Source of the DNA: Priapulus caudatus
Taxonomy: Eukaryota; Priapulida; Priapulimorpha; Priapulimorphida; Priapulidae
Assembly (NCBI RefSeq): GCF_000485595.1
Contig: NW_014577288.1
Span: 246,680-272,801 of the forward strand
Length of the DNA stretch: 26,122 nucleotides
Direction: 5' to 3'
Positions 1 through 8,529 of the stretch are shown here, piece after piece. The notes under the pieces are model-generated. The model did no database searches. It saw only the letters and a program-made list of their open reading frames with translations, and had not been told where the DNA came from. Each line of letters starts with the position of its first letter. Position 1 is the first letter of the stretch. The position numbers and the translations under genes were made by a program.

Positions 1-52
1 CTCTCTCTCTCTCTCTCTCTCTCTTCTACAGGGGCGTTGTCCTCATTAACAC

Positions 53-87
<35 letters not shown>

Positions 88-710
88 ACAGGGGCGTTGT
101 CCTCATTAACACAGCTATCTCTCTCTCTCTTTCTCTCTCTCTGTTCTACAGGGGCGTTGTCCTCATTAACACAGCAATCTCTCTCTCTTTCTCTCTATGC
201 GTTCTACAGGGGTGTTGTCCTCATTAACACTGGAGAACGTAGTTTGTATGTTATTATTTATACTCTAAATTATAACATACAAACTACGTTCTACATTTTG
301 GTGCTGTCGACAGTCGAATTGGGTTATTGCAAAACAACGCTGGTAGGTATTTCGCTCTCTCTATGCGTTCTACAGAGGCGTACATTAACACAGCTCTCTC
401 TCTCTCTATTCGTTCTACAGGGGCGTTGCCCTCATTAACACAGCTCTCTCTCTCTATGCGTTCTACAGGGGCGTTGTCTTCATTAACACAGCTCTCTCTC
501 TCTCTATGCCTTCTACAGGGGCGTTGTCCTCATTAACACAGCTCTCTCTCTTTCTTTATGCGTTCTACAGGGGCGTTGTCATCATTAACACAGCTCTCTC
601 TCTTCCTGCGTTCTACAGGAGCGTTGTCCTCATTAACACAGCTCTCTCTCTATGCGTTCTACAGGGGCGTTGTCCTCATTAACACAGCTCTCTTTCTCTG
701 CGTTCTATAG
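1..710 (+). repeat. Minisatellite whose unit contains a 3' splice-acceptor cassette
   Basis: About eleven units of roughly 45-60 bp. Each is a CT-rich tract, then TTCTACAG, then GGGCGTTGTCC, then TCATTAACACAG. Each unit is therefore a good polypyrimidine tract plus AG plus the same first ten bases (GGGCGTTGTC) that begin the exon at 711. Units differ mainly in the length of the CT run. A different segment at about 230-350 interrupts the array. The array runs off the left edge of the window. Open frames across it are only repeat read-through. Confidence 0.9.
234..292. repeat. Perfect 21-bp inverted repeat (hairpin) inside the minisatellite
   Basis: Bases 234-254 (begins AGAACGTAGTTTG) are the exact reverse complement of 272-292, with a 17-base AT-rich loop. 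The hairpin lies in the only non-repeat interruption of the acceptor minisatellite (about 230-350), so it may be a tiny fold-back insertion. No clear target duplication is seen. Confidence 0.85.
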
Positions 711-885
711 GGGCGTTGTCCACGTCAGCATCACGTTTGGCCACACGAAGCAGTCGCGGGCCGAGATCATCGATCCGTTCTTGACCGTATTGCTGCCAAA
801 GTACATCACGACGCCCGTGTTTGGTGCATGTAACTCCACCGTCACGCCCATCGCTACTACCGAATCCTACGGTCTCAAGATATCG
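711..885 (+). CDS. Internal exon, DUF11-like beta-sandwich repeat (first half)
   Basis: Acceptor TTCTATAG ends at 710 after a CT-rich tract; donor TCG|GTGAGC begins at 886. The exon is 175 nt: one base finishing a split codon, then 58 codons, ending in phase 0. The product starts GVVHVSITFGHTKQS and continues with AEIIDPFLTVLLPKYI. The pattern of a beta strand with ITxGH, a Ser-Arg-Ala-Glu segment, then a hydrophobic strand ending in LPxYI resembles DUF11-type conserved repeats of large extracellular proteins. That family call is by eye and tentative. Codons are GC-rich in third positions, like the discoidin exons downstream and unlike the surrounding repeats. It is probably part of the same plus-strand gene as exons 2841, 7464, 14322 and 26023. 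Tandem arrays abut both splice sites. Confidence 0.65.
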
Positions 886-2350
886 GTGAGCGATGGTTGC
901 AGTGGTTACCGTAGAGGCACATAGTATTAGGATATCAGGGGTTGTGGTAGTAGTGGGTACCATAGAGGCACATAGTGTTAGCATAACAGGGGCTGTGGTT
1001 GTAGTGGGTACCCTAGGGGTACATAGTGTTAGGATATCAGGGGTTGTGGTTGTAGTGGGTACCCTAGATGCTAGAGGCACATAGTGTTAGGATATCAGGG
1101 GTTGTGGTTGTAGTGGTTACCCTAGAGGCACATAGTGTTAGGATATCAGGGGTTATGGTTGTAGTGGGTACCCTAGGGGCACATAGTGTTAGGATATCAG
1201 GGGTTGTGGTTGTAGTGGGTACCCTAGGGGCACATAGTGTTAGGATATCAGGGGTTATGGTTGGGATATCAAGGATTGTGGTTGTAGTGGGTACCGTAGG
1301 GGTACATAGTGTTAGGATATCAAGGGTTGTGGGTGTAGTGGTTGCCCTAGAGGCTCATGTTGTTAGGATATCAGGGGTTGTGGTTGTAGTGGGTACCCTA
1401 GAGGCACATAGTGGTAGGATATCAGGGGTTGTGGTTGTAGTGGGTACCCTAGAGGCACATAGTGTTAGGATATCAAGGGTTGTGGTACTTGTAGTGGGTA
1501 CCCTAGAAGCACATAGTGTTAGGATATCAGGGTTTGTGGTTGTAGTGGGTACCCTAGAGGCACATAGTGTTGGGATATCAAGGGTTGTGGTTGTAGTGGG
1601 TACCCTAGAGGCACCTGTTGTTGGGATATCAGGGGTTATGGTTGTAGTGGATACCCTAGAAGCACATAGTGTTAGGATATCAAGGGTTGTGGTTGTAGTG
1701 TGTACCCTAGATGCACATAGTGTTAGGATATCAGGGGTTGTGGTTGTAGTGGGTACCCTAGGGGTACATAGTGTTGGGATATCAGGGGGTTGTGGATGTA
1801 GTGGGTACCCTAGGGGTACATAGTGTTAGGATATCAAGGGTTGTGGTTGTAGTGGGTACCCTAGAAGCACATGTTGTTGGGATATTAAGGGATATGGTTG
1901 TAGTGGTTATCCTAGAGGCACATAGTGTTAGCATATCAGGGGTTGTGGTTGTAGTGTTTGCCCTAGAGGCACATGTTGTTAGGATATCAAGGGTTGTGGT
2001 TGTAGTGGGTACCCTATGGGTACATAGTGTTAGGATATCAAAGGTTGTGTTTGTAGTGGCTATATATACCGTAGAGGTACACATTGGCAGGATATCAGGG
2101 GTTGTGGTTGTAGTGGCCACAGGCACTTGGGACATAGTCAGTAAAAACTGAAAATAATATGAACGCCCACTCACAAATCCTACCCCTCAATTACACTTCC
2201 ACTGTTGTGTTACTGTATATCAACGTGCTTTTACAAAAACGAATGCAGATCTAGCCGCTCCCGAACTCGCCGCTGCACTCGCACTTGCACTTGCACTCGC
2301 GCTTGCACTCGCACTGTCCCAAGTGCCTGTGGTAGTGGCTACCGTAGAGC
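879..2350. repeat. 51-bp minisatellite starting on the exon's 5' splice site
   Basis: About 25 units of 51 bp built on GGATATCAGGGGTTGTGG, then TTGTAGTGGGTACCCTAGAG, then GCACATAGTGTTA. The unit has no net frame shift (17 codons), so long open frames arise on both strands; I regard these as artefacts. The first unit (from 879) is the exon end plus donor (GATATCGGTGAGC) followed by the rest of the unit, so the array overlaps the exon by about seven bases. The last unit is interrupted at 2117-2332 by a MITE and resumes at 2333. Confidence 0.9.
2117..2332. mobile_element. 216-bp MITE with perfect 18-bp terminal inverted repeats
   Basis: Left terminus CCACAGGCACTTGGGACA (2117-2134) is the exact reverse complement of the right terminus (2315-2332). 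Both sides are flanked by TAGTGG (2111-2116 and 2333-2338), and the minisatellite unit continues across the insertion, so the pre-insertion state is clear. The interior has no coding sequence; its right third is a degenerate array of GCACTTGCACTCGCAC type. The superfamily is not assigned. Confidence 0.8.
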
Positions 2351-2538
2351 GAACGTGTGAACATGACAAACACTTATACAAATACAAACGCAGAACATTT
2401 ACACATACTCTGCCTGTGGTCACCAGTGAGCTACCTCCCAATTGCCTCGCTGGGAGCCCGTGTGGTGCCCCGTGCCACCGCCACACTCGCCAATGTTTTC
2501 GTTGGGTTTTTTTCGATTTCGTTATTTTTCAATACATT
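2351..2538. other. Non-repetitive stretch, no supported gene
   Basis: Unique-looking DNA between the minisatellite and the duplicated acceptor. Two plus frames stay open for about 70 codons, but neither has a recognisable motif or good splice borders. A missing exon that would reconcile the phases of 885 and 2841 could lie here. I cannot support one. Confidence 0.4.
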
Positions 2539-2849
2539 ATCACTCCGCAGCGCTAGCACCAGGACAGAAGGCTGAGCAAATTCCTAGAGGGGTCAAAATT
2601 TCATGACTCAACTGTGTAATGATGAGCGACGGGCGCAGTTCTTAATCGACGTCCATAGTGTGGTAGGGATGGGTCTGAGACAAGACATTCACGGATAAGT
2701 GACAAAAAAATCTAGTTCGAATTATTTACAATTATTAGCTAAGCTTTTTTTTAAATTTTGTTTTAAAATCTAGGGTTCAGCTGCCCCCTTGCCCCCCCCC
2801 ACACATACAGGCTAGGGCCCTGAAAACGATCACTCCGCAGCGCTAGCAC
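2539..2849 (+). mobile_element. Small interspersed element bracketed by a 21-bp direct duplication of a splice acceptor
   Basis: The 21 bases at 2539-2559 (beginning ATCACTCCGCAG) recur exactly at 2829-2849. Between them, 2560-2775 resembles 25578-25771: both share a start like CCAGGAC..GGCTGAGCAAA and an end like ATTATTAGCT..AAAATCTA. The 21 bases contain the AG acceptor and first bases of the exon at 2841, so either the insertion duplicated this site or the block was copied together with it. About 50 further bases (2776-2828) are C-rich and not matched elsewhere. Confidence 0.65.
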
Positions 2850-3023
2850 TGTCTATAACGTCACGCGTTTTGCTGCTATACAGTACTCTGGCTATCGGAT
2901 GCTCTTCCAAGATGTGTTCTCATGTGACGTGAGTGTCACTTACGAGCGCTCGCTCATGGCGTACGTGGGTATACTGAACGGCGTGGTCTACGCCAGGATG
3001 GGCGGCTCTAGCTTCCCTTACAG
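2841..3023 (+). CDS. Internal exon, probable second half of the DUF11-like repeat
   Basis: Acceptor CACTCCGCAG ends at 2840; donor CAG|GTAGGTG begins at 3024. The exon is 183 nt: one base, 60 codons, then two bases (phase 2 in, phase 2 out). The product includes VYNVTRFAAIQYSGYRMLF, then QDVFSCDVSVTYERS, then a hydrophobic strand ending YARMGGSSFPY. The YRxLFQDxxxxxVxVTYxS pattern fits the closing strands of DUF11-type repeats (tentative). Phase 2 entry does not fit the phase 0 exit at 885: reading straight through gives an immediate TAG. Either an exon is missing between them, the acceptor has been altered by the insertion at 2539-2849, or the two exons are not neighbours in the mRNA. Confidence 0.5.
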
Positions 3024-3184
3024 GTAGGTGCAGCCGGTGCTGCCATCTCTCGGGCGTGTCTAGTATCGTGGCTGCCGCAGATAAAGCTGTGTTTACACTA
3101 CCGACTATGTTGGCGAATTGGCGAATTCGACTAACTTCTCAATTCGCCAACTCCGAGTTGGCGAAAATAGACTTGTAGAATCGC
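3024..3184. other. Intron start with short palindromes
   Basis: Begins with the donor GTAGGTG. Around 3111-3170, TTGGCGAATT and AATTCGCCAA, and then CGCCAACT and AGTTGGCG, form small inverted repeats. This is the kind of structure found at the ends of degenerate inverted-repeat elements; no full element can be bounded. Confidence 0.4.
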
Positions 3185-3286
3185 ATGATTGTCCGTCCAT
3201 CTGCCCGTGCGTCCGTCCGTGCATCCGTGCGTGCGTCCGTTCGTGCATCCGTGCGTGCGTCCGTGCGTGCGTCCGTCCGTCAACAG
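3185..3286. repeat. Tetra/octanucleotide microsatellite (CGTC/CGTG)n
   Basis: Runs of CGTCCGTC and GTGCGTGC with occasional GCATC interruptions. The arginine/serine/valine-rich frames reading through it are repeat artefacts. Confidence 0.9.
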
Positions 3287-3848
3287 TTGGGCAACAATCT
3301 TAACCGCTCGACGTACGATCTTGATATTCGGGACGCCGGGAAGGATCGCGAAAAGAACTCGGGATGTCGAATTTGGGGATCAAGGGTCAAAGATCAAGAT
3401 GTATCAATGGAGGGGGAATATTTCCCCCTTAACTTAAGGTATAGGAGGAAATAGGGAATTGCGGAACGGCTTGACCTACGCTCTTAATATTCAATGTATA
3501 GTGTGATGGGGGAAGAAACCCATCACCTGCGCGAAATTGGAGGTCACAGGTCAAAGGGCAGTGGGGGAAAGGTCAGATATCAGACATTTTCTGAGGACAT
3601 GGTCTAACGGACCGAGTGCAAAACGTTTTTGTTTCAGCGCTGACCTACCGTTTTTATCACTTTTCGAAAGGACCATGAAATCTACTTTCCGCTGACGTGC
3701 GAAGAGTAAGTGTCTGATAACCTCTTGACCTTCAAGAGGAGGGTTAAGCATGGATTTGTTGACTGTTAACAAAGGACTGAACTGCTTTTGCTATTAGAGC
3801 CCCTTCCACCTGCCATAAGGCTGTTATAATTATATACTGTTGCAAATA
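3287..3848. other. Intronic or intergenic DNA, no gene seen
   Basis: Mixed-composition sequence without recognisable coding motifs. It contains GAGGTCACAGGTCAAAGGGC-type text (3540-3560) and several short open frames that lack domain features. I see no exon with convincing borders. Confidence 0.4.
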
Positions 3849-4062
3849 TCACGCCCGTATGTACGCGCCAATCCATGCATGCGCACGCACACGCACATGC
3901 ACAAAGACATGCACACGCGCGCACGCACGCACATGCACAATCACACAGACATGCACAGGCGCGCACGCACGCACACGCACACTAACACGCGCACATGTAC
4001 ACACAAACACGCACGTACGCACGTACGCACATGCGCACGCGCACGCACTCGCACACATACAC
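3849..4062. repeat. Degenerate ACGC/ACATGCAC microsatellite
   Basis: Alternating CA, CGCA and CATGCA steps over about 210 bp. Open frames on both strands (His/Thr/Arg-rich or Cys/Val-rich) are translation of the repeat. Confidence 0.9.
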
Positions 4063-4204
4063 GCTCTCTCTCTCTCTCTCCCCCCCCTCTCTCTCCTTTT
4101 CTCTTTCTTTCTCTGTGTTCAACAGGGGCGTTGTCCTCATTAACACAGCTCTCTCTCTCTTTTTCTCTCCCTGCGTTCTACAGGGGCGTTGTCCTCATTA
4201 ACAC

Positions 4205-4253
<49 letters not shown>

Positions 4254-4440
4254 CTACAGGGGCGTTGTTCTCATTAACACAGCTTTCTCTCTGTGTGTTT
4301 TACAGGGGCGTAGTCCTCATTAACACAGTTTGCTCTCTCCCTCTCTGCGTTCTGCAGGGGCGTTGTCTTCATTGACATAGCTTTCTCTCTCTGTGTTCTG
4401 CAGGGGCGTTGTCCTCATTAACACAGCTCTCTCTGTGTGT
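4063..4440 (+). repeat. Second block of the splice-acceptor minisatellite
   Basis: Six units of CT tract, TTCTACAG (or TTCAACAG, TTCTGCAG), GGGCGTTGTCCTCATTAACA, CAG. These are near-identical to the units at 1-710 but more than 3 kb away and not next to a matching exon. The block ends in a (GT)n run (4433-4459) leading into family A. Confidence 0.9.
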
Positions 4441-4607
4441 GTGTGTGTGTGTGTGTGTATATTATTCACTCATGACCACAGCTATGTACATGAGCTCATG
4501 CCGCCATGTTATTGTCTTGCATAATCAGCCTTTGTAATGCGCACGTGAACATATTTGCATGTAACTTGTGCAATATAAATCAAGAAATATAATTTATTGT
4601 CTTGCAG

Positions 4608-4677
4608 GGAACAGCCGGGGTGTCCTGTTTGTTGCTAGCACGGACTCGGCATTCGTCTGTGACGAACACATGTTTAA
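4608..4677 (+). other. Exon-like segment within family A
   Basis: A 70-nt segment with a good acceptor (TTGTCTTGCAG|GG) and a consensus donor (AA|GTAAGTAC). The open frame reads NSRGVLFVASTDSAF then VCDEHMF. The same segment is present in the other two copies (9944-9874 on the minus strand and about 15391-15467), with indels there. The protein family is not recognised. Its phases (1 in, 2 out) do not fit between the exons at 3023 and 7464, so it is probably not part of the host gene here. Confidence 0.4.
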
Positions 4678-4705
4678 GTAAGTACGAATGAGAAGTGCTT
4701 GGATG

Positions 4706-4790
4706 CAGGGCCGGATTAAGCTAGTGTAGGGCCTGTAGCATACGTTATAAAAGGGCCCTAAATTTAAAAAAATTAAACATATATATTAAA
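4706..4790 (+). other. hAT-like terminus motif CAGGGCCGGATTAAG
   Basis: CAGGGCCGGATTAAG followed by short GGGCC repeats resembles the termini of many hAT-type non-autonomous elements. Counterparts occur at about 15497 and, inverted, near 9833. No matching opposite end (CTTAATCCGGCCCTG) is found, so the element cannot be bounded. Confidence 0.3.
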
Positions 4791-5410
4791 GCAAACAATT
4801 TTTTTTCTTGCATAGTAAATGCTATACAGCCGGGTAATACGACAAATATGTCTGCCATTTCAGTAATAGTATTACTTACATGTAGGTATCAATTTCAAAT
4901 GTCCAAGTAACAAAACTCCCATTTAAAGTTACTAAAACGAAATTGTTCGCTTTATTTGGACCGCGGGAAAAAGCGGGAAAATGGAGTGACAGCGGTCAAT
5001 TGTATCTCGCTGTAACAGATCGCACATGTGTTTGTGAAGGCAGATTTTTACATCTGTGCTTGCATTGCTAGAAATCTTGTTCAATATAGTAGCATCAAAC
5101 ATTGTTTAAATTAAATTATTGTTTATCTAAGCGTGCGTGTCTGAGGGCGTGCGTGCGTGCGTGTGTGCGTGAGGGTGTGCGTGTGTTACGCCCGCTCATC
5201 ACGTAAGTAGACAGCATTAAATAACAACGGAAAGGCGCTAAATTGACGACCCAGCAGCAGGACAAACCAACAAGAACGCCATCTTTTCTAGGAGAGAACC
5301 ACGCATGCGCGCCGTTTAATACCAACATAAAATACATAGATCGTACATTTCGTACATTAGGTATAGTATAGTAGAAATCACATCTTCTCCACACTCTCCC
5401 TCCCCCCTTT

Positions 5411-6811
5411 CAGGCGCGTAGCCAGCGGGGGCGGTGGGGGCGGTGGGGGCGGTCGCCCCCCCCCAAACACCGGCCAAAAAAAGAGAGAGAGAAGAGAAAA
5501 AAGCAAGAGGACGTAGGAAGAAAAAGGAGCATACAAAGACACATGACAAAGACTGTGTTAAAATGATTATAAAAGAAACAACAGATATCTTTTAATTATT
5601 TAAAAATATTTTGTGAAATGAGCTTTGAGCCCAGCGCAGTTCGCCTTTCATCCAGCTCGGCATAACATATCATACGTACCTACACAATAATATGACTATC
5701 AAGCTCTACTGATATTTTGTGTACAGCAGGTCGGGTACTCTACGTGCTACTTGTGTATTCTTATTGTGTTTCTGACCTGTCACACAGTCCTGCTAGCAAT
5801 TATGGAAATCTTATGATGAAATGCTGATTGTTTTGTGATTAGTTGATTTAAACGTCAATATATTTATCACATGCATGATGCTCTTTTCTGAAGATGTCCT
5901 AAAAAGAATCGAAATCTTGTTTAACAATAAATCCAATATTATTTTTGAAAATTCAGGATTAAGAGTCGAGAACGGTACAACGAATCGTCTTCTTTCTCTA
6001 ATAATTTAATGAAACGTCAGAGCTTCCGCGCTTCGCGCGGGAGGGGGGAAACTCCCCCCTCCCTGCACCCACCCCTAGGAAGCGCGCTCTTTAAGTGATT
6101 CGCACCAGGGGCGTAAATCCCGGGGGGATGGGGGGATGCATCCCCCCGCTCTTGAAGGAGGGGGGATGGCCTGTACAAATATACCCCCCTGAAATTCCAA
6201 AAAAAAGAGAAAAAAAAGAAAGAAGGAAGAAGAAGAAAAAAGAAAGAAATGTGATTGTTTCAATTTCAGCATAATGCATGAGAAATGAGTTTTTTAAATG
6301 TATGTATAACTGTATAGCCTACAGTACAATTCAGTGTTAATCATGGCTATTGCATGGTATGCAAGACAGACTTTCAAGTGGGGCACGGAGGAAGGAGTGA
6401 CTGCCAGAGGCATATAGTCTCTCAAAAGTACAAGTGCTATGCGGGTGCAATGGAATCGATCCATCCAATATACCCAATATATCAAGCTTCTTTGCAGCAA
6501 ATAGAGAATTGTCTGTCTTGACGCAGAAGTGAGATTTATGGATTATTTAATTGAACACAATGTGCCTTTGAGGGCGGCAGACCATGCAAATAAACTTCAA
6601 GAAAATGTTTCCAGACTCACAAATAGCCAAAAAGTATGGTTGCAAACATGCAAAAACACGTGAAATTTTGAGAAATTGCAATTCTTACCTGTGTTTTAAT
6701 ACATGTATTATTACTATAGTAACCTAACTGTGTACGCTCTCTGAAAAGTAATGAAAAGTGTTTTGAATCCTAACTTGTAGGGTTGAGTCTAGGGTTGAGA
6801 TAGTGTCATCA
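5411..6811 (+). mobile_element. Left part of outer hAT-like element (truncated copy)
   Basis: Starts CAGGCGCGTAGCCAG directly after CCCCCTTT (5403-5410). The same start lies at 16303, where the right end is also present at 18610. This copy lacks the right end and is cut at about 6811 together with the inner element. Confidence 0.7.
6106..6811 (+). mobile_element. Left part of inner hAT-like element (truncated copy)
   Basis: Starts CAGGGGCGTAAATCCCGG directly after ATTCGCAC (6098-6105), followed by a G-rich then purine-rich stretch. The full version lies at 17325-18549. No transposase frame is seen. Confidence 0.7.
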
Positions 6812-7463
6812 AATAATAATGATAATATAAGCGAAAAATTCTAGATTGAATCCATATGTCCCAGGTTGGGACACGGCCAACCCAGAAGCCACCGGCTAAT
6901 GCCGTGATCCACTTTGGAAACAACAACAATAATAATAATAATAATACCATAAACATAAGTAATAATAATAATAATAATAATGATAATCGTGATCATAATA
7001 ATAATAACAACAATGAGAAAGACGACAACAACAAGAAAAAGCCCAGTTACGATGATTAGGGAACAACATGTAAGTCAGGTAGCTAAACAAAATGATGGGG
7101 GCATTCCGGATAAAAGCACCAAACGTTTTCCATTACGTTAATTAGCTTTCAAATTTTGATAGGAGCCACTTCACCAAGATAGAGGAAGGTGGCCATCTTG
7201 GATTCTAAGATGGCCACTATGTAAAAACCTATAAATGCCAATATCTCGGCTTCTAGACCACTTAGGATGGCAATCTTGGTGTCTAAGCATACATTTTCTG
7301 GGGCAAGGAATGCAATTATACCATTTTGAGTATCAATAAATGATTTATTTATTTAAAGTCAGTGTTTACAAGAAGCAGAGGACATGGTTAGTGGATATTT
7401 ACTGAGTTAGCGAAACATATCAGTTCACTGACTCGATTCTTCGCTTTTGCTTCCCATCCGCAG
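6812..7463. other. Intron with (AAT)n microsatellite and a hairpin
   Basis: Holds an imperfect (AAT/AAC)n array at about 6920-7030 whose Asn-rich frame is an artefact. It also holds an 11-bp inverted repeat, GTGGCCATCTT (7189-7199) with AAGATGGCCAC (7207-7217), typical of small inverted-repeat elements. The pyrimidine-rich acceptor of the next exon (CTTTTGCTTCCCATCCGCAG) ends at 7463. The exon for the first residues of the discoidin domain is expected upstream but not found. Confidence 0.5.
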
Positions 7464-7636
7464 CCGGCTGGTCGCCAGGTGTCAGGTCAGGCGACTTCCA
7501 TCCCTGGATCCAGATCGACTTCGGACGAGAACTGCTGGTGAGCGGATTCACGGTGACCGACAACGGCGCCTCGAAGCCGCTGACGATCGACATGAAGTTC
7601 GGCTACGACCTGAAAGCGTGGGCCGACGCTCTAATG
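7464..7636 (+). CDS. Exon encoding the central part of an F5/8 type C (discoidin) domain
   Basis: Acceptor CATCCGCAG ends at 7463; donor ATG|GTACAT begins at 7637. The exon is 173 nt: two bases finishing a split codon, then 57 codons, ending in phase 0. The product begins GWSPGVRSGDFHPWIQIDFG and continues RELLVSGFTVTDNG. WxPG followed by WIQIDFGxxxxVSGFTV is the hallmark of F5/8 type C domains, which are extracellular beta-barrels that bind glycans, phospholipids or collagen. The domain's first ~35-50 residues should be in an earlier exon that I cannot find. Phase 0 fits the next exon at 14322 exactly. A CA/CG array begins right at the donor. The protein is probably secreted or membrane-anchored; the rest of it is unknown. 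Confidence 0.85.
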
Positions 7637-7858
7637 GTACATACGCACACGCACGCACACGCACGGACGCACGCACGCACACACACACACACGCACGCAC
7701 ACGCACGCACACACGCACGCACACACACACGCACACACACCTAGGCACTCACACACGCACGCACACACACCTAGGCACACACACCTAGGCACTCACACAC
7801 GCACGCACACACACCTAGGCACACGCACACACGCACGCACACACACCTACGCACTCAC

Positions 7859-7912
<54 letters not shown>

Positions 7913-8097
7913 ACACACCTACGCACTCACACACGCACGCACACATACACCTAGGCACTCGCACACGCACGCAAACACACCTACGCACTCGCACACACAC
8001 ACACACACACACGCACACATACACACACCTACGCACTCGCACACGCACGCACACATACACCTAGGCACTCGCACATGCACGCAAACACACCTATGCA

Positions 8098-8179
<82 letters not shown>

Positions 8180-8205
8180 CGCACTCACACACGCACGCAC
8201 GCGCA
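7637..8205. repeat. CA/CGCA microsatellite with CCTAGGCACTC punctuation
   Basis: Begins at the donor of the discoidin exon. Runs of (AC)n and (ACGC)n are punctuated by ACCTAGGCACTC or ACCTACGCACTC roughly every 20-60 bp, so it is partly a higher-order minisatellite. A noisy inverted counterpart lies at about 13360-13920. Cys/Val and His/Thr frames are artefacts. Confidence 0.95.
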
Positions 8206-8249
8206 GATGCATGTAGACTTTATGGCTACAAATTACGATTTGGACATTT

Positions 8250-8392
8250 GGTCAGTCTTCAGCTTAACTCTAACTGCTGGTCAGTCCTCAGCTTAACTCT
8301 AACTGCTGGTCAGTCCTCAGCTTAACTCTAACTGTTGGTCAGTCCTCAGCTTAACTCTAACTGCTGGTCAGTCTTTAGCTTAACTCTACTTC
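8250..8392 (+). repeat. 29-bp minisatellite, block 1
   Basis: Five units of GGTCAGTCCTCAGCTTAACT then CTAACTGCT. The same unit occurs inverted at about 12576-13316 and again in plus orientation at 14208-14290, just before discoidin exon 2. In the undisturbed locus, block 1 and the 14208 block were probably one array. Confidence 0.9.
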
Positions 8393-8529
8393 GTCCGTCG
8401 GGTCACTAACATTTACGACTCGTGCGTACCCTGCAGCACACAGGGACCTAACGCGAGCTGGTTTGAAAGACCCAGGTCCTCCGAAGGTCTTACAGGGGGA
8501 GGACGGGAGGGAAATGGCAAGTTAACAGT

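Larger units (their letters stand above)
4460..6811 (+). mobile_element. Interspersed repeat 'family A', copy 1 (composite)
   Basis: This 2.35-kb block matches 15236-18125 nearly base for base, apart from scattered one-base indels and low-complexity insertions in the second copy. It also matches 9300-10080 on the minus strand (first ~700 bp) and 23785-23960 (the segment around 4985-5165). It contains an exon-like segment (4608-4677), a GCGTGC-type array (5130-5190), and the left ends of two hAT-like elements (5411 and 6106). Homology ends abruptly after GTCATC at about 6810. No full-length reading frame is present. Confidence 0.85.

Noticed and set aside
1-710. Possible CRISPR-like array
   Set aside because: Repeats are joined by CT runs, not unique spacers, and the host is a eukaryote; it is a minisatellite.
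1068-1823. 251-residue open frame with 17-residue repeats
   Set aside because: The 51-bp minisatellite is a multiple of three, so any stop-free unit gives long frames; equal frames exist on the other strand, and the array begins at a splice donor.
4608-4677. Treating the exon-like segment as an exon of the host gene
   Set aside because: Its phases fit neither the exon ending at 3023 nor the one starting at 7464, and it recurs in repeat copies on both strands.
7189-7217. GGCCATCTT hairpin as a functional RNA or regulatory site
   Set aside because: The stem is only 11 bp and resembles common inverted-repeat element debris; no further support.
8250-8392. 29-bp direct repeats as a CRISPR array
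   Set aside because: The units are contiguous with no spacers.
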